From Corydoras sp. C115 (lineage: Eukaryota; Chordata; Actinopteri; Siluriformes; Callichthyidae), in the NCBI GenBank assembly GCA_019802505.1, contig JAFMOC010000002.1, forward strand, positions 664,001 through 728,000: a stretch of DNA of 64,000 nt, read 5' to 3'. A program made the position numbers and the translations under genes. The notes under the pieces were generated by a model that saw only the letters and a list, made by a program, of their open reading frames with translations, did no database searches and was not told the origin of the DNA. Shown piece by piece: positions 34,571-45,559 of this stretch. Numbering within the stretch: the stretch's first letter is position 1; the number at the start of each line of letters is the position of its first letter.

Positions 34571-34617
34571 TCACTTGATGTCCTCATCTGTGGTGGGGTA
34601 GACTTCTTTTTACATAG
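34571..34617 (-). CDS. ash1l: ASH1L-like exon: basic linker before AWS
   Basis: Acceptor TTTTTTGTTTGCAG. Encodes LCKKKSTPPQMRTSS, matching human LYKKPDVPLYKKIRSN. Two donors overlap: GTGAGT after 34575 (consensus, phase 1) and GTGTAT after 34571 (weaker, phase 2). Only the second keeps the frame into the 34229-34336 exon. Confidence 0.65.
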
Positions 34618-34699
34618 CTGCAAACAAAAAACGTTGTCAATATCGGAGTAGACAGTCCAGAGTCTGAAATGTTTTTGCACTATTTGAAATAAAAGGCAC

Positions 34700-34773
34700 C
34701 TTGTCTTGTGCACAGACCCTGTAGACATCATAAGGCAACTTAAAGTCGATTCGTTTCAACCTCAGGTACTTTC
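34700..34773 (-). CDS. ash1l: ASH1L-like exon: FxLP (MRG15-interaction) motif
   Basis: Acceptor TTTCACTGCAG, donor ACAAG|GTGCCT (weak). Encodes KYLRLKRIDFKLPYDVYRVC followed by AQDK. It matches human [20 protein letters not shown] closely. The FKLP core fits the FxLP motif by which ASH1L binds MRG15 (established for the family), so that contact appears preserved. Confidence 0.9.
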
Positions 34774-34879
34774 CTGCAGTGAAAAATAGGAAAAATAAAC
34801 TTGAGAAAGGGAACATGAAGAGAAATAGTATTTTAAAATTTTCAACAAACACTCACTACATCACTTTTTTAGTTACACC

Positions 34880-35105
34880 ATTATGTTTCTACATTACTAC
34901 CACCCTTTTTTATCAGCACTCCACTTACCATAAAAATGCACTTTGTAGCTCTACAAATACAGACTGTAGTCTATTTGTTCTCTACATTCTTTGTTAGTTC
35001 TCTTTGATCTCTGACTCCCCACAAAACACATCACAGAGCAGGTGTTATTTGGATGGTTGGTGATTCGCACCATGATAATACTTCAAGTGGAATATCACTC
35101 ATATT
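34880..35105. repeat. Foldback-family repeat arm
   Basis: CACTTTGTAGCTCTACAAATACAGACTGTAGTCTATTTGTTCTC and GAGCAGGTGTTATTTGGATGG match the arms of the 52290-52780 element. Confidence 0.6.
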
Positions 35106-35447
35106 ATACTCTGAGAGTGCTTGCTACACGATTTTTTAAAAAAGCACCAAATGGATAAAAGACAAGTGTTTATCAACTTGATCATCAAGTAAGGGCAACA
35201 ACCACACAGAGATACTGGGGGGAAGCAGTCTTACCTAGCTGTGTAAAACAAACACTGCTTATAAAGGCTGCCGCTCAGCCGCTAAAACAATGGGAGTGGT
35301 CGTGGCCCTGGAAGACTAGGTTCTCATAGAGGCAGGATTATAAGCAACTTATAGCATGCCTCCTGCTCTGGACAAGCAGCAGGGAGGGAGCAGCATGACT
35401 GACAAGAACTTAGCCCTTCCAAAAGATAAATTGCTCATCCACTTGTA

Positions 35448-35507
35448 CCAGCGTTTAACCAACCTACCAGCGTTTAACCAACCTACCAGCGTTTAACCAA
35501 CCTACCA
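35448..35507. repeat. Three-unit 19 bp minisatellite
   Basis: Three copies of a CAGCGTTTAACCAACCTAC unit, identical to each other, in an ASH1L-like intron. Confidence 0.9.
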
Positions 35508-36376
35508 TTCCACCCTGCTTGCTGAGAATCATCCACTACCAAATTGCTACCTGATCTGTGGTGCTCATGTTCATAGGAGAACTGAGTAAATATGGACTTG
35601 TAGGGGTTACTGGACACTAATGCACAGTATTCACAAACTGACACTGTTACACGTGCAGTTTTCTACTGACCCTTTAAGTTCTGGCTATGTTTAGGACTGA
35701 GTTGCAATCATTCAGTTGGGAGTCGACTCTTGTCCAATGATTCAGTCATGGTTTTCAGTGATTTAACGGGGTGACTTGAATAAAGTTTCTCTCCTCTGGA
35801 TTTTATGGTTAATTCGCCTCAGCATTCTCACTCATACTCATACTGGAACTGTAAACGCCACCCATTGTTTTTCAACTGAACATGGAGTGTAGAAACAAGG
35901 AGTTGAACCTTATAAAGTGTCAATGATTTGCACAAAAAATTTAAAATTTAAAATTGTTAAAAAAAAAATTTAAGTTTGGGATTTAATGAGACTTTAGATA
36001 CTGGCAGACCAAACTGAGTCAGATTATTTATTGCTTTTTGGGGCTTGTTAAAAGACTGCACTTGATTCAGGAATCTTGTTAGACTGAAAATAACTGTGAT
36101 TTGCTGATGTGGTAATTGTGACTGGCCTAGTAAGCAGCTTGTAAAAGTAATTAACAAGAAAATTAACTTTGGATAGAATAATAATACGCCAATGATGCAA
36201 GTTACTGTTTAAATGCAAAGTCTGATGAGCATGAGATTGCAATAAACTAAAATGCTCAAATGCAGTAATTCAAGCTACAATGTGAATGAAGGTATTAGTC
36301 TTACACTTCTGCACTTGATTTAAATTTAAAACTAATTTAAAACAGTGATCCTGTGGACAGATATTTAGACACTCAC

Positions 36377-36471
36377 CCACGTGTAATGGTGCAGGCAGCA
36401 GACTGTATTCATTCTCCTCTGGATCATACTCCAGACAGTCGATGTTCAGCTGCTGAGGTTGATCGGGAATG
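36377..36471 (-). CDS. ash1l: ASH1L-like exon: LEYxPxExEYxLxPAPxHVG block
   Basis: Acceptor CTATTTAG, donor CGTGG|GTGAGT. Encodes IPDQPQQLNIDCLEYDPEEN followed by EYSLLPAPLHVG. Aligns with human [20 protein letters not shown] and the following PIHVG. The CATTTAG acceptor is chosen because acceptors nearer the block would produce a stop in phase 2. Confidence 0.9.
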
Positions 36472-37037
36472 CTAAATAGACACATACCCACGCATTCACA
36501 CACCCTTCACTTTCAATAACCTCTTACAACCATTATGCAACATTACACAGAATTTCACATCACTAAATACCAGGGAGATGTAAACTGCTAAACTTTTTAA
36601 CATTACGAGTATATCACAGGGCAGACATATGAATACATTCACATCTGGGTCAATTTATAATTTTTAAATAGCTACACTTTGCAAATGTATAAGGAAACAG
36701 ACAAATATATTATTTATTAGTTTCACAAATATATTATTTTTTGTAAATCTAAAATTTAAATATAACACAGGTTTCATGCAACAACTGCGCAAGTCAGCAG
36801 TCCTACCTTGATGTCACCCAAGGTTTTGGAATGTGTGTGGAAGTTTATTTTTGATCACAGCACAAACCTGCTACATGACATAAATGTAGTTTTGTTGATG
36901 CTGCCTCACTACTTGAATGGAAAGCTACTTGGTTTAGAAAACAACAGTACTGAGACACATAAAATAATTAATATTACCATGGTATGTCTGATCAAGCTGG
37001 TTAACACTGGTATAGAAAGTATCAAATTTAAACTTAC

Positions 37038-37689
37038 TTTTCTATTTTATAAACGTCTGAGTAGAGTCCAGCCCATAAATACGTCTTGCAGGGAAGTGAG
37101 TCTGCCTTTCCTGAACAGGTAGCTTCATCCTTTTCGAATGAAGTACTAAGATTTAAAGATTTCGTAACCTCTTCTGTTCCAACATTTTCATTCAGATCTC
37201 CTTTAGTCTCTGTATCAGCATCAGCTTTTTCACCTTGACTTTTCTGCTCTCCATGAACGACGTTCTCGATCACCACATGTACTGTATCATTGTTGGGTTC
37301 TTCCCACTTAAAAGCCTTATCTGTATCTTCTGTTATAGATGAGGACAACTCAGGGGCAGATAAGAAAGGTAGAGGATTTGAGGTCTTCTTTGGTCGTCCT
37401 CGTCGTCTTCTTTTCACCTCATTTATGGCTGTTAATTTCATTTCTGGAACGTTCTGGTACTTGGGTGATTTCAGGTCTTGTTTTGTTCTTATGGATGTAG
37501 CATTTTTAACTGCTGGCATCAAACGATGCAAATTCCGACACAAATGCTCAGCTTTGTCCTGAATGACAAACTTCTTATTGGTCATACATTCTTGTGGTTT
37601 ATTTACTGTCTTTTCTGGTTCTTTGTTTGAGTAAGAGTCACTGCACTGATCCCTTTGGGGGAATTGATGACTTCCTGTTTGGTCAGACC
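37038..37689 (-). CDS. ash1l: ASH1L-like exon: AT-hook and AGLYSDVYK block
   Basis: Acceptor ACTTCCTCAG, donor GAAAA|GTAAGT. 652 bp, phase 1 in and 2 out. Contains an AT-hook RRRRGRPKKTS at about 37385-37420 (human: KRRPGRPRKCP), an acidic serine-rich middle, and at the end the invariant WAGLYSDVYK that precedes the MRG15 motif in ASH1L. The rest is diverged and lower-complexity, as in other ASH1L proteins. Confidence 0.92.
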
Positions 37690-37789
37690 CTGAGGAAGTT
37701 GAATCAATAAACATTAGGCCTATGATATGTTTACATAATTATAAAATATTACACACTTCATCGTCAAACGAATGCAGCTACTGGACCTG

Positions 37790-37960
37790 CTCTTCACAAT
37801 CATGGCTTTAACTGTTTAGGTTCTCTTTTGGAAAGGCCTTTTTACAAGATTTAGCTGTATTTATGTAAAATTTTTGGTCAGGATTTAATCGATGCTGCAA
37901 TTCATTACAAAAGTCTCCACTGGCACGGAGGTCCAGTTACTGTCAATATGAAATCAATGG
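37790..37960 (-). mobile_element. Tc1-like relic fragment
   Basis: GGAAAGGCCTTTTTACAAGATTTAGCTG matches the internal GGCTTTCTACAAGATTTTGGAG segment of the relic family. Weak. Confidence 0.4.
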
Positions 37961-38252
37961 CGAATGGCAATATATATAGGCTTTGACTTGCCTAAGACTA
38001 TTCTAAGCAAATATATACTAGTCAAATCCAAATCTGCAAAATAAAGGATCTCAAAAGTATGATAACACTGATCATTTTATTTTTACATCAAACAGACTGA
38101 GTAAATCTGCAGGTTACAATTAACTGTTTATCATCAACGAGCAAAGAAAAACTAAAACTGTAGTTGTGAGATTTTAACCACATTGTGTTATTTTTATATT
38201 TTTATTTAGTTATTTTAATATGGATTTATACCTACAATTCTTTAAAGTCACT

Positions 38253-38520
38253 CTGTCACAATTATTCTAGATCCAGGTGAGTGTTGACAGAAGCACACAT
38301 AAGCAGGCAGCAATAACTGGAGATTTATTAACATAAATAACCAGAGAAACAAAAGGATCCGAACCATAGTTGAGGCTCGCTCACAGAAGAGAGACCAGGA
38401 CTGGCTAAATAACAAAACAAATAGGTCATGTGACACAGATTAATTAAACTCAATAGGGCACAGCCACGTACAAAAAAATAAAATAAAAAATAAATAGAGG
38501 GTGCCATAGATCCTGACACA
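38253..38520. repeat. Unclassified interspersed sequence with TGTCA...TGACA ends
   Basis: Begins CTGTCACAATTATTCTAGATCC and ends AGATCCTGACA. Short inverted ends only. Possibly a solo LTR or MITE. Confidence 0.3.
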
Positions 38521-38589
38521 CTCTTTGGAGATTAGCGATATCACCAGAATTATGTTCTAACATCTGCATAATAATTAATTTTTTTAACA

Positions 38590-38690
38590 AGCAAACACAC
38601 ACAGCATACAGCACAAATGTAAAGCTGCTTTGTGACAATGTACTGTTGTAAAAAGCACTATATAAATAAATAACTAAAATAAATAGTCCC
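38590..38690 (+). mobile_element. L2-like LINE 3' tail
   Basis: ATGTAAAGCTGCTTTGTGACAATGTACTGTTGTAAAAAGCACTATATAAATAAATAA is the typical 3' end of L2-like fish LINEs; a related tail occurs at 44560. Confidence 0.6.
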
Positions 38691-39002
38691 CCTGAACATT
38701 AATAAAAGCATAAAACATAGAACACATATAATATGGCTGCAAGACATGCTGGGAAGTGGTAATAATAATAATGGGTCATAGTTATGGTAACAGTACACCA
38801 GTTAATTACACTGACTTGCCCACCTTAATAAGCAATTTGATTGTATTGTATATTTAAATAAGACGTGATTGAGGCACGAGGGCGTGGCCATGCGCTGGTT
38901 TTGGGAAAAGAGAGAGAGAGAGACAGGGAGAGCAGAGGTCGCTTGCATGGGGATAGAGACCGTGATTCAGAACAACTCACAGCGTGTGTGAACATGTGCG
39001 TA

Positions 39003-39185
39003 GGCAATTTGGAGAACTCAATTGACTTGATCCATGTTTTTGGACTGTGGGAGGAAACCGGAGAACCCGGAGGAAACCCACGCAGGCACAGGGAGAACAT
39101 GGAAACTCCACCCAGATGGGGATTCGAACCGGGAATCCCTAGTGCTGAGAGGCGAACGTGCTAACCACTAAGCCACCGTCCATCA
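39003..39185 (-). mobile_element. SINE 5' half
   Basis: Head ACGGTGGCTTAGTGGTTAGCACG on the minus strand at about 39176-39154, running to CAATTGAGTTCTCCAAATTGC. Lacks the 3' half. Shares the CCGTCCATCATGTATTGT extension with the 27569 copy. Confidence 0.85.
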
Positions 39186-40644
39186 TGTATTGTAACAGGA
39201 AATTTAAATACAGCAACCTACAAAAATGGAGTTTATTCGTTTATACAATATTTTTTTACATGCCAGGACACAATGAGGACCATAAACAGGTTATACTAAA
39301 CACATAAATGGATTTTATTCACAGACTGGATCCAACATAAACTGTTAGCTAATCACTGCAAAATTTCACCACTTTCTTCACCATTAACTTTTGATAGACA
39401 ACTGTAATTATTATTATCTATGACTAAAATGAAAACCCACAGACTGAACTGAAAGACAGAAAACATGACGACCTTTAAACAGAAAAAGGCTTCCTCTCTA
39501 TCATGGATACTTCCAACCTTAAATCATTTTAACAAAGCTGCACAGCAATGCATACTACAGCAGCCCCTGGGACTCAAGGATAAAGGTTGTGCAATCAGAA
39601 TGGTGTGTGCTTTTGACCACACCACCAAATTTTACAGCACATAATAATAATCCATTAGGGACTCTGATGTGGAGAAACATATCTCTACAGTGAGAAAGCA
39701 AGAAAGAATATCTTGATGTGGAAAAAGTAAAGAAAAGCAAAAAAAAAAGACTAGTGTTAAACTCTATTTCTAATCTGATCCAAGAACACATTAAAGTAAA
39801 AGTATTAATGCATGTCAACAGGTAGATTTTAAGATGGAATGGATCAAAAAACAGAACAAGGGCTGGAATAAACCAGAAAGTCTGGACCAGGTTTGGGTTG
39901 GGGGAGCGGTAATGCACATCTGATTCTAGTTAAAAGATGTACACTTGCCAGAAAGTCTTTGGCACTTACAAAAACAATTCTTTTCTCTTTTGCTCTTCCT
40001 TCTCAGCCATTTGTAAGGGGTTCAGTTGGAACGTTCCATGTTGTCCTCCACCCACATAACCACATTTCCTTACCACTGCTGAATGCCTCCTCATTTCTTA
40101 TTCTACCTTTCCAAGTCAAACAGACGGGTGTACGGGGCTATTGGCAGACAGAGGGACTATAGCGTGCTCCTAAATGTACATTCCTTGGCAGGCAGATAAG
40201 CGAATAAGCTCATAATTCATAATAATGATTTGTATTTCTTAGTTCCCAGTGGTGCAGTGGGGCTTGTTTTACATCTCTGTCAGACTGAAAAATGAGGGTG
40301 AGAAAGTGTAGATCTGATTGCAAATAAACAAAAGCATGTCCATATCTAATAAAACAGTAAATAAAGTAAAGATCATTTTCTTTGTTTTTCAGCATTTTTC
40401 AACAGATGAACAAGGGCAGATGAATATTTAAGCTAAACAAAATGTAATAGCAGACATCATTGTCTGAGCTACAAATGGGGAAAACAAAGCATGAGTATAA
40501 GGTCTGATAAAACTGAGGTACATCTAGTTGGAACCAGAAACTAAATAAACAAAAAACAATTTTTTACCTTTGCAACATTTCAATGCTAAGAAATATCCCC
40601 GTCCAAGATGGAAAGAAACAAATTCATGCTTTTATAATCCCAAA

Positions 40645-41010
40645 ATCAGATTATTGTAATTCACTTCGAACAGAATGTTCTAATAAAGCATTACATTAAC
40701 TACAACTTGATGCAGCTAGAGTTTTAAATAGAACCAGAAAGTTTGATCATGTTAGGCTGGTCCTATCAAACCTGCACTAACTACATGTTTTTAATTGACT
40801 ACAAAATTTTATTATTAACATATAAAACCATCAAGCACAACCGTTTCCTGTTATTTTTCATGAATTTGAATCAATATTGATCTTTAAGAGTAGATTAAAA
40901 ACACACTTATTTACTCTTTTAATTAATCCCTGTACATACAGGTGTACAGTACAGGCTTAACTGTGTTAAATTGCTGGCATTTCACCTCTTCACCCAGCTT
41001 ACCATTAGTA
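40645..41010 (+). mobile_element. L2-like LINE ORF2 C-terminal relic
   Basis: A plus frame gives DYCNSLRTECSNKALH, then QLDAARVLNRTRKFDHVR and later IFKSRLKTHLF. These are hallmark C-terminal phrases of L2/CR1-group reverse transcriptase proteins. Several frameshifts and stops; dead copy. Confidence 0.75.
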
Positions 41011-41084
41011 GAAAGTGCAGGAGTAAAATGCTGCTATTCCGTGGATCATTAGACAAACTGTACATTTATTCTTATATAATAATC

Positions 41085-41371
41085 ATTAATTCATTCATTA
41101 ACGTTTCGGGCGCTGGGCTGATAGGGCGCCAATCCATCGCTGGGCACACACTCACTCACACACACTCTATATGTGGCAAATTTGAGAATTCAATTGACTT
41201 GATCAATTGAATTTTGGACTGTTTTTGGACTGTGGGAGGAAACCGGAGAACCCGGAGGAAACCCACGCGGACACGGGGAGAACATGGAAACTCCACCCAG
41301 ATGGGGATTCGAACCGGGAATCCCTAGCGCTGAGAGGTGAACGTGCTAACCACTAAGCCACCGTGCCGCCC
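41085..41371 (-). mobile_element. SINE copy with internal deletion
   Basis: Tail ATTCATTCATT, internal loss between the tail and ACGTTTCGGGCGCTGGGC, intact head GGCGGCACGGTGGCTTAGTGG at 41371. Confidence 0.9.
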
Positions 41372-41377
41372 TTTATA

Positions 41378-41385
<8 letters not shown>

Positions 41386-41427
<42 letters not shown>

Positions 41428-41428
41428 T
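41386..41428. repeat. (AAT)n microsatellite
   Basis: About 14 AAT units directly after the SINE head. Confidence 0.92.
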
Positions 41429-41439
41429 AACAGAGCACC

Positions 41440-44420
41440 CACTCACAACTGTCATATCACTGACAACAACTAACTATAATTTCTGCCTATTTTGCCACTT
41501 AGAGATATGTAATATTGGATCATTTCACTTAATAAATAAACATTCATGTAATTCATTATTACCTTTTTCTCTAAAACTTAACTTGTTAAAAAATGTCCAA
41601 TACCTGTTAAATGTATATTTAAAAAAATTATATAAAAACTGTACCTACATGTACCTTACATTAAACTGTTTTGTGTCTTTATTTGCCTTTGAACTTACTG
41701 AAGTTACAAATGTGGGTCCTTAAGAAAGGCCTCATTGCTCCAAGGTCTCATGACAAAATTGTCTCATACATGACCAAAATGTAAAATAAAAATGTAAAAA
41801 TGTCTTTAGCTCAGTTAAATGTAGTTAAATTAATGTTTGTTCATGTGGGTGGGCTTTGGACATTAAACAAATTTTAATACATTTAATTGTCTTCATCAGT
41901 AATTATATTATCCTGTCCTTTTAGCATACATATGTATTACAAAGCATTAGGAAACTGATACCCTAATTGTAGCCAACATGCAGTGGATATTATAAGTCCA
42001 TAAAGTGTACATGATTAATGCATAGTGAAGTCATATGCAGATAATTACCTGCAGCAAATTCATATTTTTCCTGTGTGTCTTTATCCCTTTTTCCAGCATA
42101 AATAAACTCTGTACTGCACTTAATTTGTCCTTGATTTAAGTGCATGAGTTCAAAACCACCGATCATTTTAACTGAGTAAATATATATATAACATTATGCT
42201 CCTCTATACAGAAAAATCTGCTTCAAAAGTTTTTCTATCGCTCTCTTGTTGCCTTTGACTAACTTTTCAAGTACTAGCCATGCAACTTTAACAATTTATC
42301 AGTGTTTTGCCTAGGTAATTTATTCCTGAACAAACATTAACAGTATGCAGGGTTAGATTAATGTGGTTCACACAGGTCTGTGACCTTAACACCAGTTTAC
42401 ATCTCACATTTGAGATAAACTAGAACTGAGACTGTGAGACAGGCCCTCTCATCTGGCATCAATGTCTTACTTTTTATTATAGAATTATTATAGAAACTTT
42501 TCAAAATTTTATAGAAAGCTTGTAGAAAAACATGTTAAAAGAGTAGAAGTAGAAATCGTTAAAGCTAGAAATGGAAGGCCAACTTTAAAAATACTGAAAT
42601 GTAGAGATCAGCTTATATGTTTTTGCTTATTATTAACTTATTTGACTTATTTGCTCATATATTAACTTAAAGAAGTTTTTTATTCCCTGATCTCTACATC
42701 CTGGTGTGATACACACAGAACAGCACATTTCCTATTAGACCACACAGTTTGTTGGCAATTACAAATATTGTATTATGTAATATGTTGTTTTTTTGTGGAG
42801 TGATTTTTGGTTTCAGGTGGAATGGTTTATTTTGGGTGTATTTCCCAAAAGAAACAGTTACAAAGTTTTCCAAAAGAAACAGTTACAATCAAGGGGTACT
42901 TTTAGCATCTCCAATTTACTTATTAGCATGCCTTTTTGAAGTACACAGAGTAAACTCATGTAGGTACAGGGAGGACATGACCTACTTGCTGTGAGGTGGT
43001 AGTATTAACCGCAGAACGAGTGTGCTGCCATTCTTGTTGAGTAAGGGCCTATTAGAAAATCAGACATTACTTAAATCATAAAGAGCTTTGAATGTTACTC
43101 TAGGTTTTGGCTATGTAAAGACTACATTTGTTATGTTAATTAAATGTTTTACAAATGCAATGAAATTAATTCCAAATATTGAAGAATAGCTGATCACTAC
43201 AGCACACACATTACACAGATGCACATAAAAACCCTGCAAATTTCTGAATGGCAAACAGTACAGTACCCCTTTAACAGTTTATATATAAACAGCAGCGCTT
43301 ACACCACTAAAACACAGTTGTATGCCAGCTACAATCTGTTTTTACTCCTCATAAAGTCAAACAACCTTCTGTGCGCTGATTTCTCATGAAACCAATTAAA
43401 CAGTGGGAGGTGAATGAGGAGAATTTGAATGGTACAAATGCTGTTATTATCTGCACAGGTGTTTGGATCACTCATGACATACAAATACTAGTGTATTTTT
43501 TTTCTTTAAAAAAATACATATTAAAAATGTATGTGACAATTAAATTAGGAAATAACAATCACAACCTTTCACTGCTTTGTATTTGAAATCTATGTTTAAT
43601 ATGCAGACAATAGACACTAATCATGTAAAATACTTTTCAGAGGAGTAACAGCTAAAATAATAAATAATTAAATCAAATAAATGTCATTGGGATTATCATT
43701 TCATTTTTTTAGCTGCCTATCTTTTGGAGGAATAATACAGGATTTGTGTCTGTGTTGGGATGTCATAAAAGTGCCTGTAGGTATAACATGTGGTATAAAG
43801 GTGTTCAACTTCTTTTAATCCTACAATATGTTTTATTTATGTTGATGTTTTAGGTAGTTCACTGAGGTTCCTGGGGTTCTCTCTATGGCACATGGTCATT
43901 TTTGTATAAATATAGATATAAATGACACATGGTCATTTTTGTATGTATATATATATATTTGTATAAAACATGTAAATTAATGTCTATTAAAAAGAAATAT
44001 GTCAAGCGGTGTTTTCCAAGGTCATAGGTGTCAACAGATGACAGATGAGCTAATGTCACTTATTTTACATTTACAGGATGGAGTAATTAGATGGATGTGT
44101 TGAACAGAGTGTACAGTGATTAGACATAGTAATTATAAACTCCAGAAGCACAGCTGTGTCTTATCCAATCTTTAAATACTTTACAGAGAATTAAAGGTAT
44201 TATTAACTCATTCAATAACATTTTTTACTCCACACACTCAGATGTAATCTAACTACATGGTCTAGTGGTTTTGATTGGAAGTTATTGCACAGATTACTCA
44301 GTATTTTCAGGGGGTATTTCACTAAACTGAATCAGTGTTTCTGTTATTTAAAAAAAATGGACACTTGATCATTAAATAAACTGTACATTGGTGTCCTGAA
44401 GTGTTAATGCTGCCCGGCTA
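41440..44420. other. Large ASH1L-like intron, unique AT-rich part
   Basis: No exon, RNA gene or mobile element recognised over about 3 kb. Confidence 0.45.
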
Positions 44421-44429
44421 CTAAAGGGA

Positions 44430-44700
44430 AATAAGGACCCTACTGAGCCTTAGTCCACTAAGCTTCTGTTTCTTCCTTAAAAACAAAATCAACAGGGAGT
44501 TTTTCATGCAATCAACAGGGAGTTTCTTCTTGCTATTTCATGGTTAAGTCTTAGAACACTGTAAAGCTGCTTTAAGACAATGCAAAGGACTTGAGGTCCT
44601 CAAAAATCTAATTTGTTTAAGACATTACTTCTGAAAAACCTGCTCATTAAACATGTCTATGTAAAAAGCACTTTGATAAGATTTCTGTTCTTATGTAACA
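44430..44700 (+). mobile_element. L2-like LINE 3' relic
   Basis: CAACAGGGAGTTTTTC...CTGTAAAGCTGCTTTAAGACAATG and AAAAAGCACTTTGATAAGA resemble the tail at 38590. Diverged. Confidence 0.5.
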
Positions 44701-44829
44701 AATAATAATAATACAACAGAGCACCCACAACTGTCATTTCACTGATTGAAAACAATTAACTACTAATTTTTGTCTAATAATAAACTCTTTGGTTTACATA
44801 TTTTTCCACTTACGATATGTATTATTGAA

Positions 44830-45075
44830 TTATTTCACTTAATAAGTAAATATTTGCATTTAATATTTTGTATCCAATCATACCAGTGCAACAAACAGTA
44901 ACAAATCACCACCACATCACTGTCACGGCAGTGCTGATAATGCCACTCAAATAATAAAAATACTGTGGGGTCCTGACCATTAGAAAATATGTAAAGTAAC
45001 AGATGGACTACAGATGGAAAAATGCAATTGTAAAAATGCATAGTGCATCTATATTGTAAGTAGAGCAAATTAAAT
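44830..45075 (-). repeat. Foldback-family repeat arm
   Basis: CACTGTCACGGCAGTGCTGATAATGCCACTCAAATAATAA and GTGGGGTCCTGACCATTAGAAAATATG match the right arm of the family. Confidence 0.6.
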
Positions 45076-45559
45076 TACATTGCGCTTAAATAATAAAATA
45101 GCCTGTAAGTATATTGTTGCTGTCATAAAAATGAAAAGACAACAAAAAAAATTTAATAAGTGAAATTGGAAATCTTATAAAAATAATTAAAAAAAAGAAA
45201 ACATTTTTGAGCTTCTAAGTTTCAAGTTACATTTACTGACATTTTCTAACCCAAACACGGTGCCTTCCCAGGTCTCTAAAGAGAAAAGGAGGGAAAACTA
45301 ATTTCTAGGTTATTTAAGTGACTACATTTCCCCTACTAGCAAATTTATGGACTGTGATAAGAAACCCACGCAGACATTGCAGACATGCAAACTCCACACA
45401 GGTAGGTCCTCAATCCCAGAACTTTCTCACTACAAGGCTTGAGATAATGCCAGAAATTTAATGGTTAGAAAAAGTGTTTTTATACTTTTGGCCATATCAT
45501 GTAATATGTCTGTTTTTATGATAACATTTTGACAAACATTTTCTTACAAAGTTTCTTAC

